From Sphingomonas naasensis (GTDB taxonomy: Bacteria > Pseudomonadota > Alphaproteobacteria > Sphingomonadales > Sphingomonadaceae): DNA of 64,000 nt. Shown one piece after another: positions 26,172 through 34,482 of the stretch. The translations under genes and the position numbers were made by a program. Position 1 is the stretch's first letter; each line of letters begins with the position of its first letter. Location: the NCBI RefSeq assembly GCF_004792695.1, contig NZ_SRXU01000002.1:186001-250000 (forward strand), given 5' to 3'. The notes beneath the pieces are model-generated. The model was not told where the DNA came from. It did not search any database and saw nothing but the letters and a program-made list of their open reading frames with translations.

Positions 26172-26620
26172 GACCACGGTGCCTGCCCGACCAAACCTCG
26201 TAGAGGACCTGGCAAGGCCAAGTCGAAACGCCAGACTCAGCCGCCGGCACGTCACGAGGCGCCTCCCCGACGGGTCCGAATGGCACACCATCGCGGTTGG
26301 TCCGAAAAACGGGCCGCTAGCGCCTGTCGGGATATAGGTGCCTATATCGAGGAAGCAGACATTCAGCTCCCCGAGCCTCTCGGTGTAAACGAGATGCTCT
26401 GCGACCGGCTGAAATCGGGCCGACAGCCGTCGGTCCCCTTTCGGCGTGCGAACGGCGAGAGCAGACGTGCTTGGCCAAACACGTCAGTTGCAGCACGGCG
26501 CGTGAGGAGAGCTGTCGATCGGCAGATTTACCCATCGCGAACCGCCGGCTGGCCCCCGAAAAGTGGCGTTTGCCGACCATGAGAGCGGCCCATCTACAGT
26601 CCCGATGGGCCGCTCGGAGA
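26172..26620. other. Gene-free stretch between exporter and recombinase
   Basis: No convincing gene was found on either strand. It holds a perfect short palindrome (26331-26348) and, around 26400-26460, a copy of the degenerate intergenic element (GAAATCGGGCCGACAGCCG, then CCCCTTTCGGCGTGCGAACGG). Confidence 0.5.
26331..26348. repeat. Perfect palindrome GATATAGG-TG-CCTATATC
   Basis: Eight-base arms around a two-base centre in otherwise GC-rich DNA, about 270 bp beyond the 3' end of the tyrosine recombinase gene. Candidate operator or recombination core site. Confidence 0.5.
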
Positions 26621-27253
26621 TCAGATTTCCGTTCGCTCGGCGAGGAGCAAGGCATCCTCGATGTCAACGCCGAGATATCGAACCGTGTTCTCGATTTTGG
26701 TGTGTCCCAGCAGGATCTGGATCGCACGGAGGTTCCCGGTCGCCTTGTATATCATGGACGCCTTGGTCCGGCGAAGAGAGTGTGTACCGTACTCGGCTCG
26801 TCGAAGGCCAATCGCATCGACCCATTCATCTACCAACCGGGCGTACTGCCTCGTGCTGAGATGCCCCGCGCGATCAACGCGGCTTGGAAAAACGTAGTCG
26901 CTCTTGGTGCCGCCCCGGCATCCGAGCCATGCATGGAGGCTCGCGCGGACATCTGCAGTGAGTTCGAATTGAACAGGTCGGCCCGTCTTCTGCTGAATTA
27001 CGATCGCCCTGGTTCTTATTTCGGCTCCGGACACCAAGTCATCGATCTTGATCTTGACCAGATCGCAGCCACGCAATTTGCTGTCGATCGCCAAGTCGAA
27101 GAGCGCTCTGTCGCGAAGGCGCCCCTCGCGGTCCAGGAAGAAGCGGACGGCCCATATTTGCTTCTGCGTCAACGGGCGCTTCGTCCCCACCGCCTTACCT
27201 GCGTTCCATGCAGGTCGCGATTGAATGCCGGGATCAAAACGTGAGTAACCCAT
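26621..27253 (-). CDS. Small tyrosine recombinase (site-specific integrase)
   Basis: 210 residues starting MGYSRFDPGIQSRPAWNAGK; the second of two close ATGs has GGAG at good spacing. The catalytic domain is complete: first Arg in DSKLRGCDLVKIKIDDL, His-x-x-Arg in GTHSLRRTKASM, and LLGHTKIENTVRYLGVD with the second His and the nucleophile Tyr. There is almost no room for the N-terminal core-binding (SAM-like) domain of phage integrases, but this short form seems to be the normal size for this alphaproteobacterial group. No phage or plasmid genes and no tRNA lie beside it. Confidence 0.88.
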   Translation of the reverse strand: MGYSRFDPGIQSRPAWNAGKAVGTKRPLTQKQIWAVRFFLDREGRLRDRALFDLAIDSKLRGCDLVKIKIDDLVSGAEIRTRAIVIQQKTGRPVQFELTADVRASLHAWLGCRGGTKSDYVFPSRVDRAGHLSTRQYARLVDEWVDAIGLRRAEYGTHSLRRTKASMIYKATGNLRAIQILLGHTKIENTVRYLGVDIEDALLLAERTEI

Positions 27254-27576
27254 GGTCATTCTCCACGGCCTTGATTGGCCGTGGGTTGAACAGCTTTTTG
27301 TTGCAGTAAGAGCGGACGGGCGGGGAGTCAGTATCTCTGTCTGCGCTTTGCAATTGATTGACGCCCAGCGAAGTTGTCCTCCCCGAAGCGCCTGCGCGGC
27401 TGAGAAGGGGGCCTGGCGCTCATCGATGTCAGACGCGGGCAATTCGCATAAGATTCTGTGACGTCTCTATCAACCGCTCCCTACCCGCCCCATATCATGC
27501 GTATCGCGGCCCCTGCCACGAGCGCCGCCGCGACTGAGAGATGCTTCGTGCTCCCGCTCGACCGAGGAGAGACGCT
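27254..27576. other. Gene-free stretch
   Basis: It contains the ribosome binding site of the recombinase and the GAGGAGA site of the next gene; nothing else was recognised. Confidence 0.4.
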
Positions 27577-27831
27577 ATGAATATTCACCAGATGATTGCG
27601 CCGGCTGATAGCGAGCAACCCGCATCGGTCATAGCGTCGGGTGGGTCTGGATCTGAGGCGGACGCGCTGGAGGCGGCGCTTTCGGACATGACCGCCGCAT
27701 TTTCCAGCGATTTCGTCAACGGGAGGGTCGGCGAGCACCATAACACCTTCCAGCACCGTTCGCGCGTGTTGCGCCAGATGACGGAAAGCCTCGCTGCGAT
27801 GCGTGCGCAAGACGCGGTGACGGTGTCGTGA
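27577..27831 (+). CDS. Small hypothetical protein (84 aa)
   Basis: Starts MNIHQMIAPADSEQPAS. The C-terminal half is a charged amphipathic helix region (EADALEAALSDMTAAFSSDF, then HHNTFQHRSRVLRQMTES). There is no membrane segment. A strong GAGGAGA ribosome binding site lies six bases before the ATG, and the stop overlaps the next gene start (GTGA), both supporting a real gene. Function is unknown. Confidence 0.6.
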   Translation: MNIHQMIAPADSEQPASVIASGGSGSEADALEAALSDMTAAFSSDFVNGRVGEHHNTFQHRSRVLRQMTESLAAMRAQDAVTVS

Positions 27832-28022
27832 GCCCGCGCGAAGAGGCTCGCGAGGGGCTGATGTCCACGCCAGAGGACGTAGGTGCCGAGATGGCGCGGT
27901 ACGCGATCACTCGGGTGCCCGCAGACATGTTCCACTATCGGGAATATCGCTATACCAGGCTTAGCGACGCGCTCGCCCAGGTCAAGCGCGACGGGAACGC
28001 AGCTTCTGGCGAGCCTGGATAG
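27828..28022 (+). CDS. Small hypothetical protein (64 aa)
   Basis: Starts by GTG overlapping the previous stop. The central segment YAITRVPADMFHYREYRYTR followed by LSDALAQVKRD resembles short proteins I recall from sphingomonads, which supports it as a conserved gene of unknown role. Translationally coupled to the gene before it. Confidence 0.58.
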   Translation: MSPREEAREGLMSTPEDVGAEMARYAITRVPADMFHYREYRYTRLSDALAQVKRDGNAASGEPG

Positions 28023-28048
28023 ACGGATACGGGCTGCCGCCCGTAAGC

Positions 28049-28216
28049 TCACAGGCCCGGCGGCGCCCGACGATCCTCGTAGATGCGATTTTCCTTGCGC
28101 ACTCGACGACGGTATGAGCGATCGCGCGCATGATAGGTTCGGTACGCCACGAAGCTTGCCAACAGCAGCGTCAAGACCAGCATCATGCTGTAGGCGATGA
28201 TCAATCGAGGTTCCAT
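28049..28216 (-). CDS. 55-aa single-pass membrane protein next to transglutaminase
   Basis: The translated frame begins MEPRLIIAYSMMLVLTLLLA (one membrane helix), followed by a very basic tail with SYRRRVRKENRIYEDRR. Its start overlaps the last codons of the transglutaminase gene upstream in transcription. A clear homologue with the same layout is present at 39491-39655, also overlapping a transglutaminase 3' end. Conservation of sequence, overlap and order in both copies argues that it is a real gene that works with the transglutaminase-type protein. Confidence 0.72.
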   Translation of the reverse strand: MEPRLIIAYSMMLVLTLLLASFVAYRTYHARDRSYRRRVRKENRIYEDRRAPPGL

Positions 28217-28758
28217 GCTGCATCCTTTGCGTAGAATTCGAGGTTCTGGCTGGCCGCGGAGACGGTGACCTCGACCGTCATGCCGAGAAAGGCATCAGCC
28301 GCGCCAATATACCGGCCGTCCACCGGGCTCAGCTGACCGGTGCTGCGGCCGACGGCGACGGGCACCAGATGCGCCTCGCCCATGCGCCCGTTGGTGGGAT
28401 CGAACGCAATCCACCCCGCGCAGGGCAAATAGACCTCGGCCCACGCGTGCGTCGCGCCATGCTGGTTGTCTCGATCGGCGGGATCGCCCGAAATCGGCGG
28501 ATCGAAGAGATAACCCGACACTGCGCGCGCGGCGAAGCCGAGGTGCCGGACCGCCTCGATGAACAGCGTGGCGAGATCGCGGCACGAGCCCGAAGCGAGA
28601 TCGAGTGTCAGGTGCGGAGGCTGCGTCCCGACTTCGTCGCGCGTGACATAGGTCATGCCGATCCGCGCGGCCGCGTTCACGTCCTGCAGCAGTGACAGCG
28701 TGTCGGTATCGCCACCAAGCACCAGCGCGCGCGCCCAGTCGGCAAGGCATTGCAGCCG
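28201..28758 (-). pseudogene. Transglutaminase-like cysteine protease, C-terminal part (split by inversion)
   Basis: About 185 codons matching the C-terminal two thirds of a bacterial transglutaminase-like protein. The catalytic triad is intact: Cys in SGSCRDLATLF, His in GATHAWAEVY and Asp in FDPTNGRMGE. The N-terminal domain is missing in this orientation; it lies on the opposite strand at 28934-29305. Turning the segment 28759-29305 around would restore one continuous frame of about 309 codons reading through EGRLQCLADWARAL. The gene as it stands is probably not functional, although the open frame continues upstream into unrelated sequence to 28962. Confidence 0.8.
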
Positions 28759-28889
28759 ACCTGCGCGAAGATCGGAAGCTGTGCACCCGCGCATTCGCCG
28801 AGGCGCAGGTTGCGCGGAGCGAACCGCCCGCGGCCGACCTTCGCGAGCTGAGCGAAAATCCCGACAGGGGACACGCCGACCGCGGGTGA
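28759..28889 (+). pseudogene. 3' part of a small split gene (partner of 29309-29432)
   Basis: About 43 codons reading DLREDRKLCTRAFAEAQVAR and ending NPDRGHADRG before a stop 44 bp ahead of the transglutaminase start (behind AGGAGG). After re-inversion it continues in frame from the 5' part on the minus strand (ending AAAAAWAKEA). Confidence 0.55.
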
Positions 28890-28933
28890 TGCCACGCTCG
28901 GGGCTTCGAGTCCTTAATTCAGGAGGTGACGGA

Positions 28934-29305
28934 ATGAGGCTGCAAATCCTGCATGTCACCACCTATGCCTACCGGGCTCCCGTCGCGCTTCTCGCACATC
29001 GTATGATGCTGAGCCCGCGCGGCTCGCATGCACTCCGTCCGATCTCCGCCGACCTCAGCTGCGAGCCCCCGGCGGAGTTCGAGTGGGCGCAGGATGTCTT
29101 CGGCAACCTTATCGCCACGGCATCCTTCCCAGACCCCACGGCGCGGCTGGTGATCACCAACCGGGTGACAGTTGAACAGACCGCTGCCGCATGGCCCATC
29201 CTCAAGATTGCGCCGCATGCGCACTACTATCCGTTCGACTATTCGCACGAGGAACGCACCGATCTGGGTGCATTGCTGGTTCCCGAACATCCCGACCCGG
29301 AGGGC
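28934..29305 (+). pseudogene. Transglutaminase-like protein, N-terminal domain (split by inversion)
   Basis: 124 codons from an ATG behind AGGAGGTGACGGA. It encodes the bacterial transglutaminase N-terminal beta domain: MRLQILHVTTYAYRAPVALL, FGNLIATASF, and PILKIAPHAHYYPFDYSHEE, ending HPDPEGRL. After that the frame runs into unrelated sequence. The second locus copy at 39640-40420 has the corresponding residues fused to the catalytic part, which proves the two halves belong together. Confidence 0.8.
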
Positions 29306-29308
29306 CGG

Positions 29309-29432
29309 CTTCCTTCGCCCAGGCGGCAGCGGCAGCGTTCGCGACCAGCCGGACATTGTCGAGCGTGGCGGCGCGGGCAAGCGCATGGTGATGCGCTTCC
29401 TGGGCGCGGCAAAGGATCGAGGACGGCTGCAT
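29309..29432 (-). pseudogene. 5' part of a small split gene
   Basis: 42 codons: MQPSSILCRAQEAHHHALAR then DNVRLVANAAAAAWAKEA, a pattern I recall from small sphingomonad proteins. It is broken at the right inversion junction; the 3' part is at 28759-28889 on the plus strand. Confidence 0.55.
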
Positions 29433-29462
29433 GGAGCGGGCCTTTCGGTTTGGGGGAAGAGG

Positions 29463-29591
29463 TCAGCCCTTCTTGAGCGGCTGAGCCTGTGGCGTGCCCT
29501 TGAGCGAGGGATTGGAAGCGTTCTGCTTCGGCGGCTCCGGCTTCTTCGGCTTCCGCGCCTCGCGGTTGCCGCGTTGTTGGCCCTTGGCCAT
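29463..29591 (-). CDS. Small basic hypothetical protein (42 aa)
   Basis: Starts MAKGQQRGNREARKPKKPEP and ends LKGTPQAQPLKKG; very rich in Lys, Arg, Pro and Gln, and probably disordered. AAGGAG lies eight bases before the ATG. Short proteins with this MAKGQQR-N-REARKPK opening are familiar from sphingomonads, so the gene is probably real. Function is unknown; nucleic-acid binding is possible from its charge. Confidence 0.65.
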   Translation of the reverse strand: MAKGQQRGNREARKPKKPEPPKQNASNPSLKGTPQAQPLKKG

Positions 29592-29635
29592 GTCGTGATC
29601 TCCTTGATACGGGCCCGGCGGGCCGGGGATGACGC

Positions 29636-29788
29636 TCAGCGGCCGAACAGCGACAGAATCGGACGAACTGCAGCTACTTGGCGACCGCTGCGAACCTGCG
29701 CGGCAGCCTTCGCGTCGATGCTCGGGCTGCGAACATGGCTGATGCGTGGTGCGGGCCGGGCGAAACGGGCATCGGGGATGGAGGGCAT
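29636..29788 (-). CDS. Small basic hypothetical protein (50 aa)
   Basis: Starts MPSIPDARFARPAPRISHV and ends VRPILSLFGR. GGAG lies seven bases before the ATG, and the gene is 44 bp upstream of the 42-aa gene on the same strand. No motif is recognised. Confidence 0.45.
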   Translation of the reverse strand: MPSIPDARFARPAPRISHVRSPSIDAKAAAQVRSGRQVAAVRPILSLFGR

Positions 29789-30036
29789 GAGAAGGCTCCG
29801 CGTCAGAGCGGGAGCATGAAGCACTCTCAGTCGCGGCCAAGCTCGAGAAGACGGCCTGCGATAACTGTAATGTGGGGACGGACACACTGCAGCGCTACCC
29901 CCTTTGTCGAATCTGCGAATAGTTTGAGCCGTGTCCTTGTGACTCAATCGACCGGACACAACATTGTCGGGGCGATCCTGAAGCTGAGTGCGTCGGCCTT
30001 TGAACCGCGCTGCACGGCGACCAAGGTGACAAGCTG

Positions 30037-30291
30037 ATGTTCCTCGACGACCGCGACGCACAGGCCGGCGAGGAACTGCGGTTGCCCTGGACCACGCCAC
30101 CATCAAATCAAGGGTCGGCCGAATGCCGCTGGTGCTGGCGGTTCGTATACAGGCCGGCGCTCCCTTGCTCGATCAAGGTGGTTGCCGGGCTCGCCGAAAT
30201 GCGGACGTCGTCAGGGCTGGGTGATCGATGCAAATGGGAGCTTGCTACCAGAGCGTCGCCTGACGCGGCCTCCGCGGAAAAGCCCCTGTGA
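30037..30291 (+). CDS. Doubtful small ORF (84 aa)
   Basis: Starts MFLDDRDAQAGEELRLPWTT behind AAGGTGA, and its stop overlaps the GTG of the next gene. Apart from the first 25 residues the composition is unusual (Cys- and Trp-rich), so the 3' part may be frameshifted. No family is recognised. Confidence 0.3.
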   Translation: MFLDDRDAQAGEELRLPWTTPPSNQGSAECRWCWRFVYRPALPCSIKVVAGLAEMRTSSGLGDRCKWELATRASPDAASAEKPL

Positions 30292-30455
30292 CCGACAAGC
30301 ACCAGCGCTGGACACAAACGGACATCAACGATCTGCGGAGTGGTGTCGCTGGCGGCGTGGAAATCGAGGGCATAGCCGAGGCGCTCGGGCGCACCGTCGA
30401 GGACACCCGTGCGATGGTCCTGCGCCTTCGTCTACGCATCGAAGGCCGCAGCTAG
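30288..30455 (+). CDS. Small HTH-like protein (55 aa)
   Basis: Reads MTDKHQRWTQTDINDLRSG and IEGIAEALGRTVEDTRAMVL. The pattern of an aromatic-led helix, then IAEALGRTVEDT and a further helix, is that of a short SANT/Myb-like or phage-type helix-turn-helix. GTG start overlapping a preceding stop. It probably binds DNA, but the target is unknown. Too short to be seen in most automatic calls. Confidence 0.6.
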   Translation: MTDKHQRWTQTDINDLRSGVAGGVEIEGIAEALGRTVEDTRAMVLRLRLRIEGRS

Positions 30456-30608
30456 CGTTTTACAATCGCGGCGCGTCGGCGTTGATCGAGAAATAGTTCG
30501 CTTGCCGCCTTGTCGGTAGCACGCCTGGCCACGACATTGTGCAGTGCAGCAATTCACTCCAGGATTGTACGCACGTCAGGGCTTCCGCCGTGGCCAGGAG
30601 ACCACCGC

Positions 30609-31730
30609 GTGCGAAATCTGAACGATACCCTGAACCGCCTTTCCGCATTGCGAAGCAAGATCGCACCCGGTGCGACTGGGTGCGCCGGCGCAGATCGGCT
30701 CTCCGACCTCCCCGCGTTCAGCTCCAATCCGGGCGCGCTTCGAGGTCGCTTCTATGTTCCTCAGTCGCTAGGTTCGTCCGCGGCCCTCGTGGTCGTGCTC
30801 CACGGCTGCACCCAGAACGCCGCCGGCTACGACCACGGATCGGGCTGGTCCCAGCTCGCCGACGAACAGGGGTTCGCCCTGCTCTACCCGGAGCAACAGC
30901 GCTGCAATAATCCCAATCTCTGCTTCAACTGGTTCAATACGGGCGACACGCAGCGCGATTGCGGTGAGGCGCTGTCGATCCGTCAAATGGTCGCGGCGAT
31001 GGTCGCGGAGCACGCAATCGATCCCGCCCGCATTTTCGTCACCGGACTTTCGGCAGGCGGCGCGATGACGTCGGTCATGCTCGCCACCTATCCCGACGTG
31101 TTTGCCGGTGGCGCGATCATCGCTGGCCTTCCCTATGGCACGGCCGCGTCGATTCCCGAGGCCTTCGATCGCATGCGAGCGCATGGCGGGCCTCCGGCGG
31201 CAGCGCTTGGCGGGCTTGTAACCGGTGCATCACCACACAAGGGCCCATGGCCGAGGATCTCGGTGTGGCATGGCGACAGCGACGCGACCGTGAGCCATGC
31301 GAATTCGGCGCTGATCGTCGAGCAATGGCGAGCCATTCACGGCATCGCGTGCGAGCGGACCGCCGTCGAGCACGTCGACGGCCATCTTCGCAATGTCTGG
31401 CGCGATGCCCATGGGCGCGACGTGATCGAGGAATATTGCATCGGCGGCCTCGGCCACGGCACTCCGCTCAGCACCTCGGGCGCCAATGCCTGCGGGGTCC
31501 CTGGGCCGTACATGCTCGAGGCCGGAATTTCCTCGACCCGGCGCATCGCAAGTTTCTGGGGTCTGGTCACGGCGCAAGCGGAAAGGCGACCGGAGCCGGC
31601 GCTGCTGCCAAGCCCGGGCATGGCCGTGCCCGCCAATCATCGCGAAGCGCAGTCTCGGCCCCAGAGGGCCTCCCGCCACGTTGAACGCATAATCGAAGAT
31701 GCATTGCGCGCCGCGGGCCTGATGCGCTGA
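30609..31730 (+). CDS. PHB depolymerase-family esterase
   Basis: About 373 residues from GTG 30609 (AGGAG upstream). The alpha/beta-hydrolase core shows the oxyanion segment VVVLHGCTQNAAGYDHGSGW, nucleophile Ser at about residue 148 in TGLSAGGAM, the ISVWHGDSDATV strand carrying the acid, and GLGHGTPLST with the catalytic His. This is the esterase/PHB-depolymerase family (LpqC-like), which hydrolyses short polyesters or acetyl/feruloyl esters. It lacks an obvious Sec signal and is probably intracellular. A truncated paralogue lies at 40425-40997. Confidence 0.9.
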   Translation: MRNLNDTLNRLSALRSKIAPGATGCAGADRLSDLPAFSSNPGALRGRFYVPQSLGSSAALVVVLHGCTQNAAGYDHGSGWSQLADEQGFALLYPEQQRCNNPNLCFNWFNTGDTQRDCGEALSIRQMVAAMVAEHAIDPARIFVTGLSAGGAMTSVMLATYPDVFAGGAIIAGLPYGTAASIPEAFDRMRAHGGPPAAALGGLVTGASPHKGPWPRISVWHGDSDATVSHANSALIVEQWRAIHGIACERTAVEHVDGHLRNVWRDAHGRDVIEEYCIGGLGHGTPLSTSGANACGVPGPYMLEAGISSTRRIASFWGLVTAQAERRPEPALLPSPGMAVPANHREAQSRPQRASRHVERIIEDALRAAGLMR

Positions 31731-31753
31731 GCGCCGCGGCGGAAGGAAATTCG

Positions 31754-33016
31754 TTGGAGCTTTCGCACCACTTGTACGTGCTGCTGCTCGCAGGGGGCGG
31801 CGTGCTGGTGCTGTTGACGGCGTGGTTGCCGATGCTGCTGCGCAGGGCACCGCTGTCGCTGCCTATCCTGTGCGTGGGCGCGGGTGCTGCGCTGTTCGCG
31901 CTGCCCCCACTTCGACCCTTCGCGGTTCACCCGCTGCAATTCCCGGTCCTGGTTGAGCGACTGAGCGAACTCGTCGTCATCGTCTCGCTGATGGGTGCAG
32001 GTCTGAAGATCGATCGGATGATCGGACTGCGCAGCTGGATGCTGACCTGGCGGTTGCTGGGGATCGCGATGCCGGTCACCATGGTGATCGTCGCGGGGCT
32101 GGCCTTGGGGCTGCTGGGACTTAGCCTGGCGGCGGCATTGCTGATCGCGGCGGTGCTCGCGCCGACCGACCCGGTGCTTGCGAGCGACGTCCAGGTGGGC
32201 GGTCCCGGCGAAGGGAAAGAGGACGAAGCGCGGTTCGCCCTGACGTCGGAAGCCGGTCTCAACGACGGCTTCGCATTCCCCTTCGTCCATCTTGCGATCG
32301 CTCTCAGTGCTGCATCGTTCGGGAGCGGCGATCTGCTCGCGTGGTTCGGGCACGACCTTCTGTGGAAGACACTCCTCGGGGCGGTCGGGGGCTACGCCAT
32401 TGGACGCGGGCTCGGCTATCTGACTTTCCACCTGCCGATGCGGGCGAGCCTGTCTCGCACCGGCGACGGCTTCGTGGCGCTGGCCGTGACGCTGCTTGCC
32501 TATGGCGTGGTCGAGATATTGGGCGGGTTCGGCTTCCTGGCGGTCTTCGTGTCGGCGCTGGCGCTCCGCAACGCCAGTCGCGAGAATGACTATCACGACC
32601 GGCTGCATGACTTCGCCGAAGAGGCGGAGCGGCTGCTGATGATGTTGCTGCTGGTCCTGTTCGGCGGGATCGTCGCCTTCGGCGGCCTGCTCGCTCCGTT
32701 CGACGCGTCGATGCTCGTGTTCGTCGCCGGCGTCCTGCTGGTGGCGCGCCCCGCCGCGGGCCTGCTCAGCCTGGTCGGATCGAAGCTGCCCTGGCGCGAG
32801 CAGCTGGTGATTTCCTTCTTCGGCATCCGCGGGATGGGCTCGATCTACTATCTCGCCTTCGCGCTGAATCACGCCTCCTTTGCGGAGCCTCAGCGGCTCT
32901 GGGCGATGGTGGGTGGCGTCGTGCTCGCCTCGATCCTGTTGCACGGCATCACCGTGACACCGGCGCTGCGGCTGCTCGATCGCTGGCAGCGACGCCGCGG
33001 CGAAATCTCTTCGTGA
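31754..33016 (+). CDS. NhaP-type sodium/proton antiporter (CPA1)
   Basis: 420 residues with about 12 membrane helices. The ion-binding signature VLAPTDPVLASDVQVG and TSEAGLNDGFAFPFV places it in the CPA1 family, as does the later FFGIRGMGSIYYLAFAL. TTG start behind GGAAGGA. It ends overlapping the following kinase start (GTGA), so the two may be co-translated. Role: cation/proton exchange at the inner membrane for pH and salt tolerance. Confidence 0.92.
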   Translation: MELSHHLYVLLLAGGGVLVLLTAWLPMLLRRAPLSLPILCVGAGAALFALPPLRPFAVHPLQFPVLVERLSELVVIVSLMGAGLKIDRMIGLRSWMLTWRLLGIAMPVTMVIVAGLALGLLGLSLAAALLIAAVLAPTDPVLASDVQVGGPGEGKEDEARFALTSEAGLNDGFAFPFVHLAIALSAASFGSGDLLAWFGHDLLWKTLLGAVGGYAIGRGLGYLTFHLPMRASLSRTGDGFVALAVTLLAYGVVEILGGFGFLAVFVSALALRNASRENDYHDRLHDFAEEAERLLMMLLLVLFGGIVAFGGLLAPFDASMLVFVAGVLLVARPAAGLLSLVGSKLPWREQLVISFFGIRGMGSIYYLAFALNHASFAEPQRLWAMVGGVVLASILLHGITVTPALRLLDRWQRRRGEISS

Positions 33017-34086
33017 AGCCGAACCCGTTTGTGCGTAGAAGTGCAGCGGGGCTGAACGGCTTGCTTGCTCCAGATAGGACATGGATGGATATCGAGGCCC
33101 AACAGGCGCACCACTGGCGTACGGACCAGCTGCGGCTGGCGGTGGAGGCTGCGGGCATTGCGCTGTGGGCGTGGAACGTCGACGACGACCGATTCCAGAT
33201 GGACCCGCGCGGCTTCGACCTGTGGGGCCTTCCCTGGCGGGGTTCAGTCACCTTCGAGGAATTGTCGGCGCGCATCCATCCCGCCGATAGGGATCGTGTT
33301 CGCGCTGCGTTTGCCGCGACGCGTGCCGTGCTCGGGTCCTATGAGACGGATTTCCGCATCCTGATCGGGGATGATGTCCGCTGGATCGCCGCCCGCGGCC
33401 AAGGGGAGGATGCCGGAATTCAGGAGCGAACGATGTTCGGCATCTTCCTCGATGTCACCGGGCGCAAGCAGGCCGAGGAAGGGCACGAACTGCTGGCCGG
33501 GGAAATGAGCCACCGGGTCAAGAACCTTCTGGCGATCGCCACCGCCCTCACTTCTATCAGCTCACGATCGAGCGCCACCGCCGAGCAGATGGGACAGGAA
33601 TTGGCCGGGCGCCTGGCGGCCTTGGACCGCGCCCACGATTTGGTTCGGCCGCTCCCGTCCGATCACGGCAAGGCGGCGCTGCTCGGCGATCTGATCTCGA
33701 TCATTCTCGCTCCCTACGACGACAAGGGCCTCTTCAGCGGGCGCATCCGCGTCGCCGTCGGCCGGATAGGCGTCGGCGAAGGCGCCGCGACCAGTCTGGC
33801 CCTGATCCTGCACGAGCTTGCGACCAATTCGCTGAAATACGGGGCGCTGTCGGTTGCGAGCGGTACCCTCGACGTCACCGCGACCGCGGCGGGGGATGAG
33901 CTGGTGCTGGTCTGGCTGGAGCGTGGCGGGCCCGCGGTCAAGGAGCCGTCGCAATCCGACGGCTTCGGCAGCAAGCTGATCGAGCGCTCCGTATCGCGCC
34001 AGCTCCGCGGCTCTATCGAATATGATTGGTCCGAAGGCGGTCTGATCGTCACGCTGCGAGCGGATCGCGCCCGGCTGAGCATCTAG
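33013..34086 (+). CDS. PAS domain HWE-family histidine kinase
   Basis: 357 residues. A PAS fold spans about 35-150 (LAVEAAGIALWAWNVDDDRF, then WIAARG and GIFLDVTGRKQAEE). The dimerisation/phospho-acceptor box is LLAGEMSHRVKNLLAIATAL (His about 166). The ATPase part has ALILHELATNSLKYGAL, then WLERGGP and GFGSKLIERS, the marks of the HWE/HisKA_2 class. No membrane helix is seen, so it is soluble. In this group such kinases often feed the general stress (PhyR-EcfG) pathway; that is inference. The start may also be ATG 33085. Confidence 0.88.
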   Translation: MKPNPFVRRSAAGLNGLLAPDRTWMDIEAQQAHHWRTDQLRLAVEAAGIALWAWNVDDDRFQMDPRGFDLWGLPWRGSVTFEELSARIHPADRDRVRAAFAATRAVLGSYETDFRILIGDDVRWIAARGQGEDAGIQERTMFGIFLDVTGRKQAEEGHELLAGEMSHRVKNLLAIATALTSISSRSSATAEQMGQELAGRLAALDRAHDLVRPLPSDHGKAALLGDLISIILAPYDDKGLFSGRIRVAVGRIGVGEGAATSLALILHELATNSLKYGALSVASGTLDVTATAAGDELVLVWLERGGPAVKEPSQSDGFGSKLIERSVSRQLRGSIEYDWSEGGLIVTLRADRARLSI

Positions 34087-34110
34087 GCGTGAGGCCCTGT
34101 CCGGCACGAC

Positions 34111-34350
34111 TCACGGCTGGATCGTAAGGGCCTCTGCGAAGGGTACCGCCGCCAGCGTGGTCCCGTAGCTGTCCACAATCTCGATATGGCAATCAAGGCA
34201 CAGGTAACCGCTGGCGACCTCGTTGCCCATGATAGCGCGAGCGGCAATCACTGCCTCCTTGAAAGCGGCCTCGAACGAGGGAAGCTCCCGGCCCTCCTCG
34301 TCGATGAGGCTCACGCCGCACTCGTGGAGGTGGAAGTAGAAGCGGTGCAT
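34111..34350 (-). CDS. DUF6894 family small protein
   Basis: 79 residues starting MHRFYFHLHECG, then LIDEEGRELPSFEAAFKEAV and a C-terminal VPFAEALTI. Same family as the protein at 1333-1584. ATG 34350 is preferred over the TTG at 34359. Function is unknown. Confidence 0.8.
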   Translation of the reverse strand: MHRFYFHLHECGVSLIDEEGRELPSFEAAFKEAVIAARAIMGNEVASGYLCLDCHIEIVDSYGTTLAAVPFAEALTIQP

Positions 34351-34482
34351 TGGTGCCAAGCGTCCGACACCGAGAAAATCTCCGCCTTTTGACGTAGGTT
34401 AGGCAAGTTTCGTGGCTCCGGGCACGGGCCATACATCGCAATCGAAGCGCAACTTTGTGCACTGCACAATGGTTCTCTACCA

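Larger units (their letters stand above)
28754..29310. other. Inverted segment flanked by AGCCG/CGGCT
   Basis: The 547 bp between the inverted pentamers AGCCG (28754-28758) and CGGCT (29306-29310) are reversed relative to the ancestral order. Restoring the orientation repairs two reading frames at once: the transglutaminase gene and a small gene of about 85 codons upstream of it. Confidence 0.78.

Noticed and set aside
26471..27244. 257-codon plus-strand frame over the recombinase
   Set aside because: The minus strand shows the complete tyrosine recombinase active site; the plus frame has no recognisable features.
28692..28889. A complete 65-aa plus-strand gene
   Set aside because: Its first 22 codons are antisense to the transglutaminase catalytic part; only the portion after 28758 belongs to a real, split gene.
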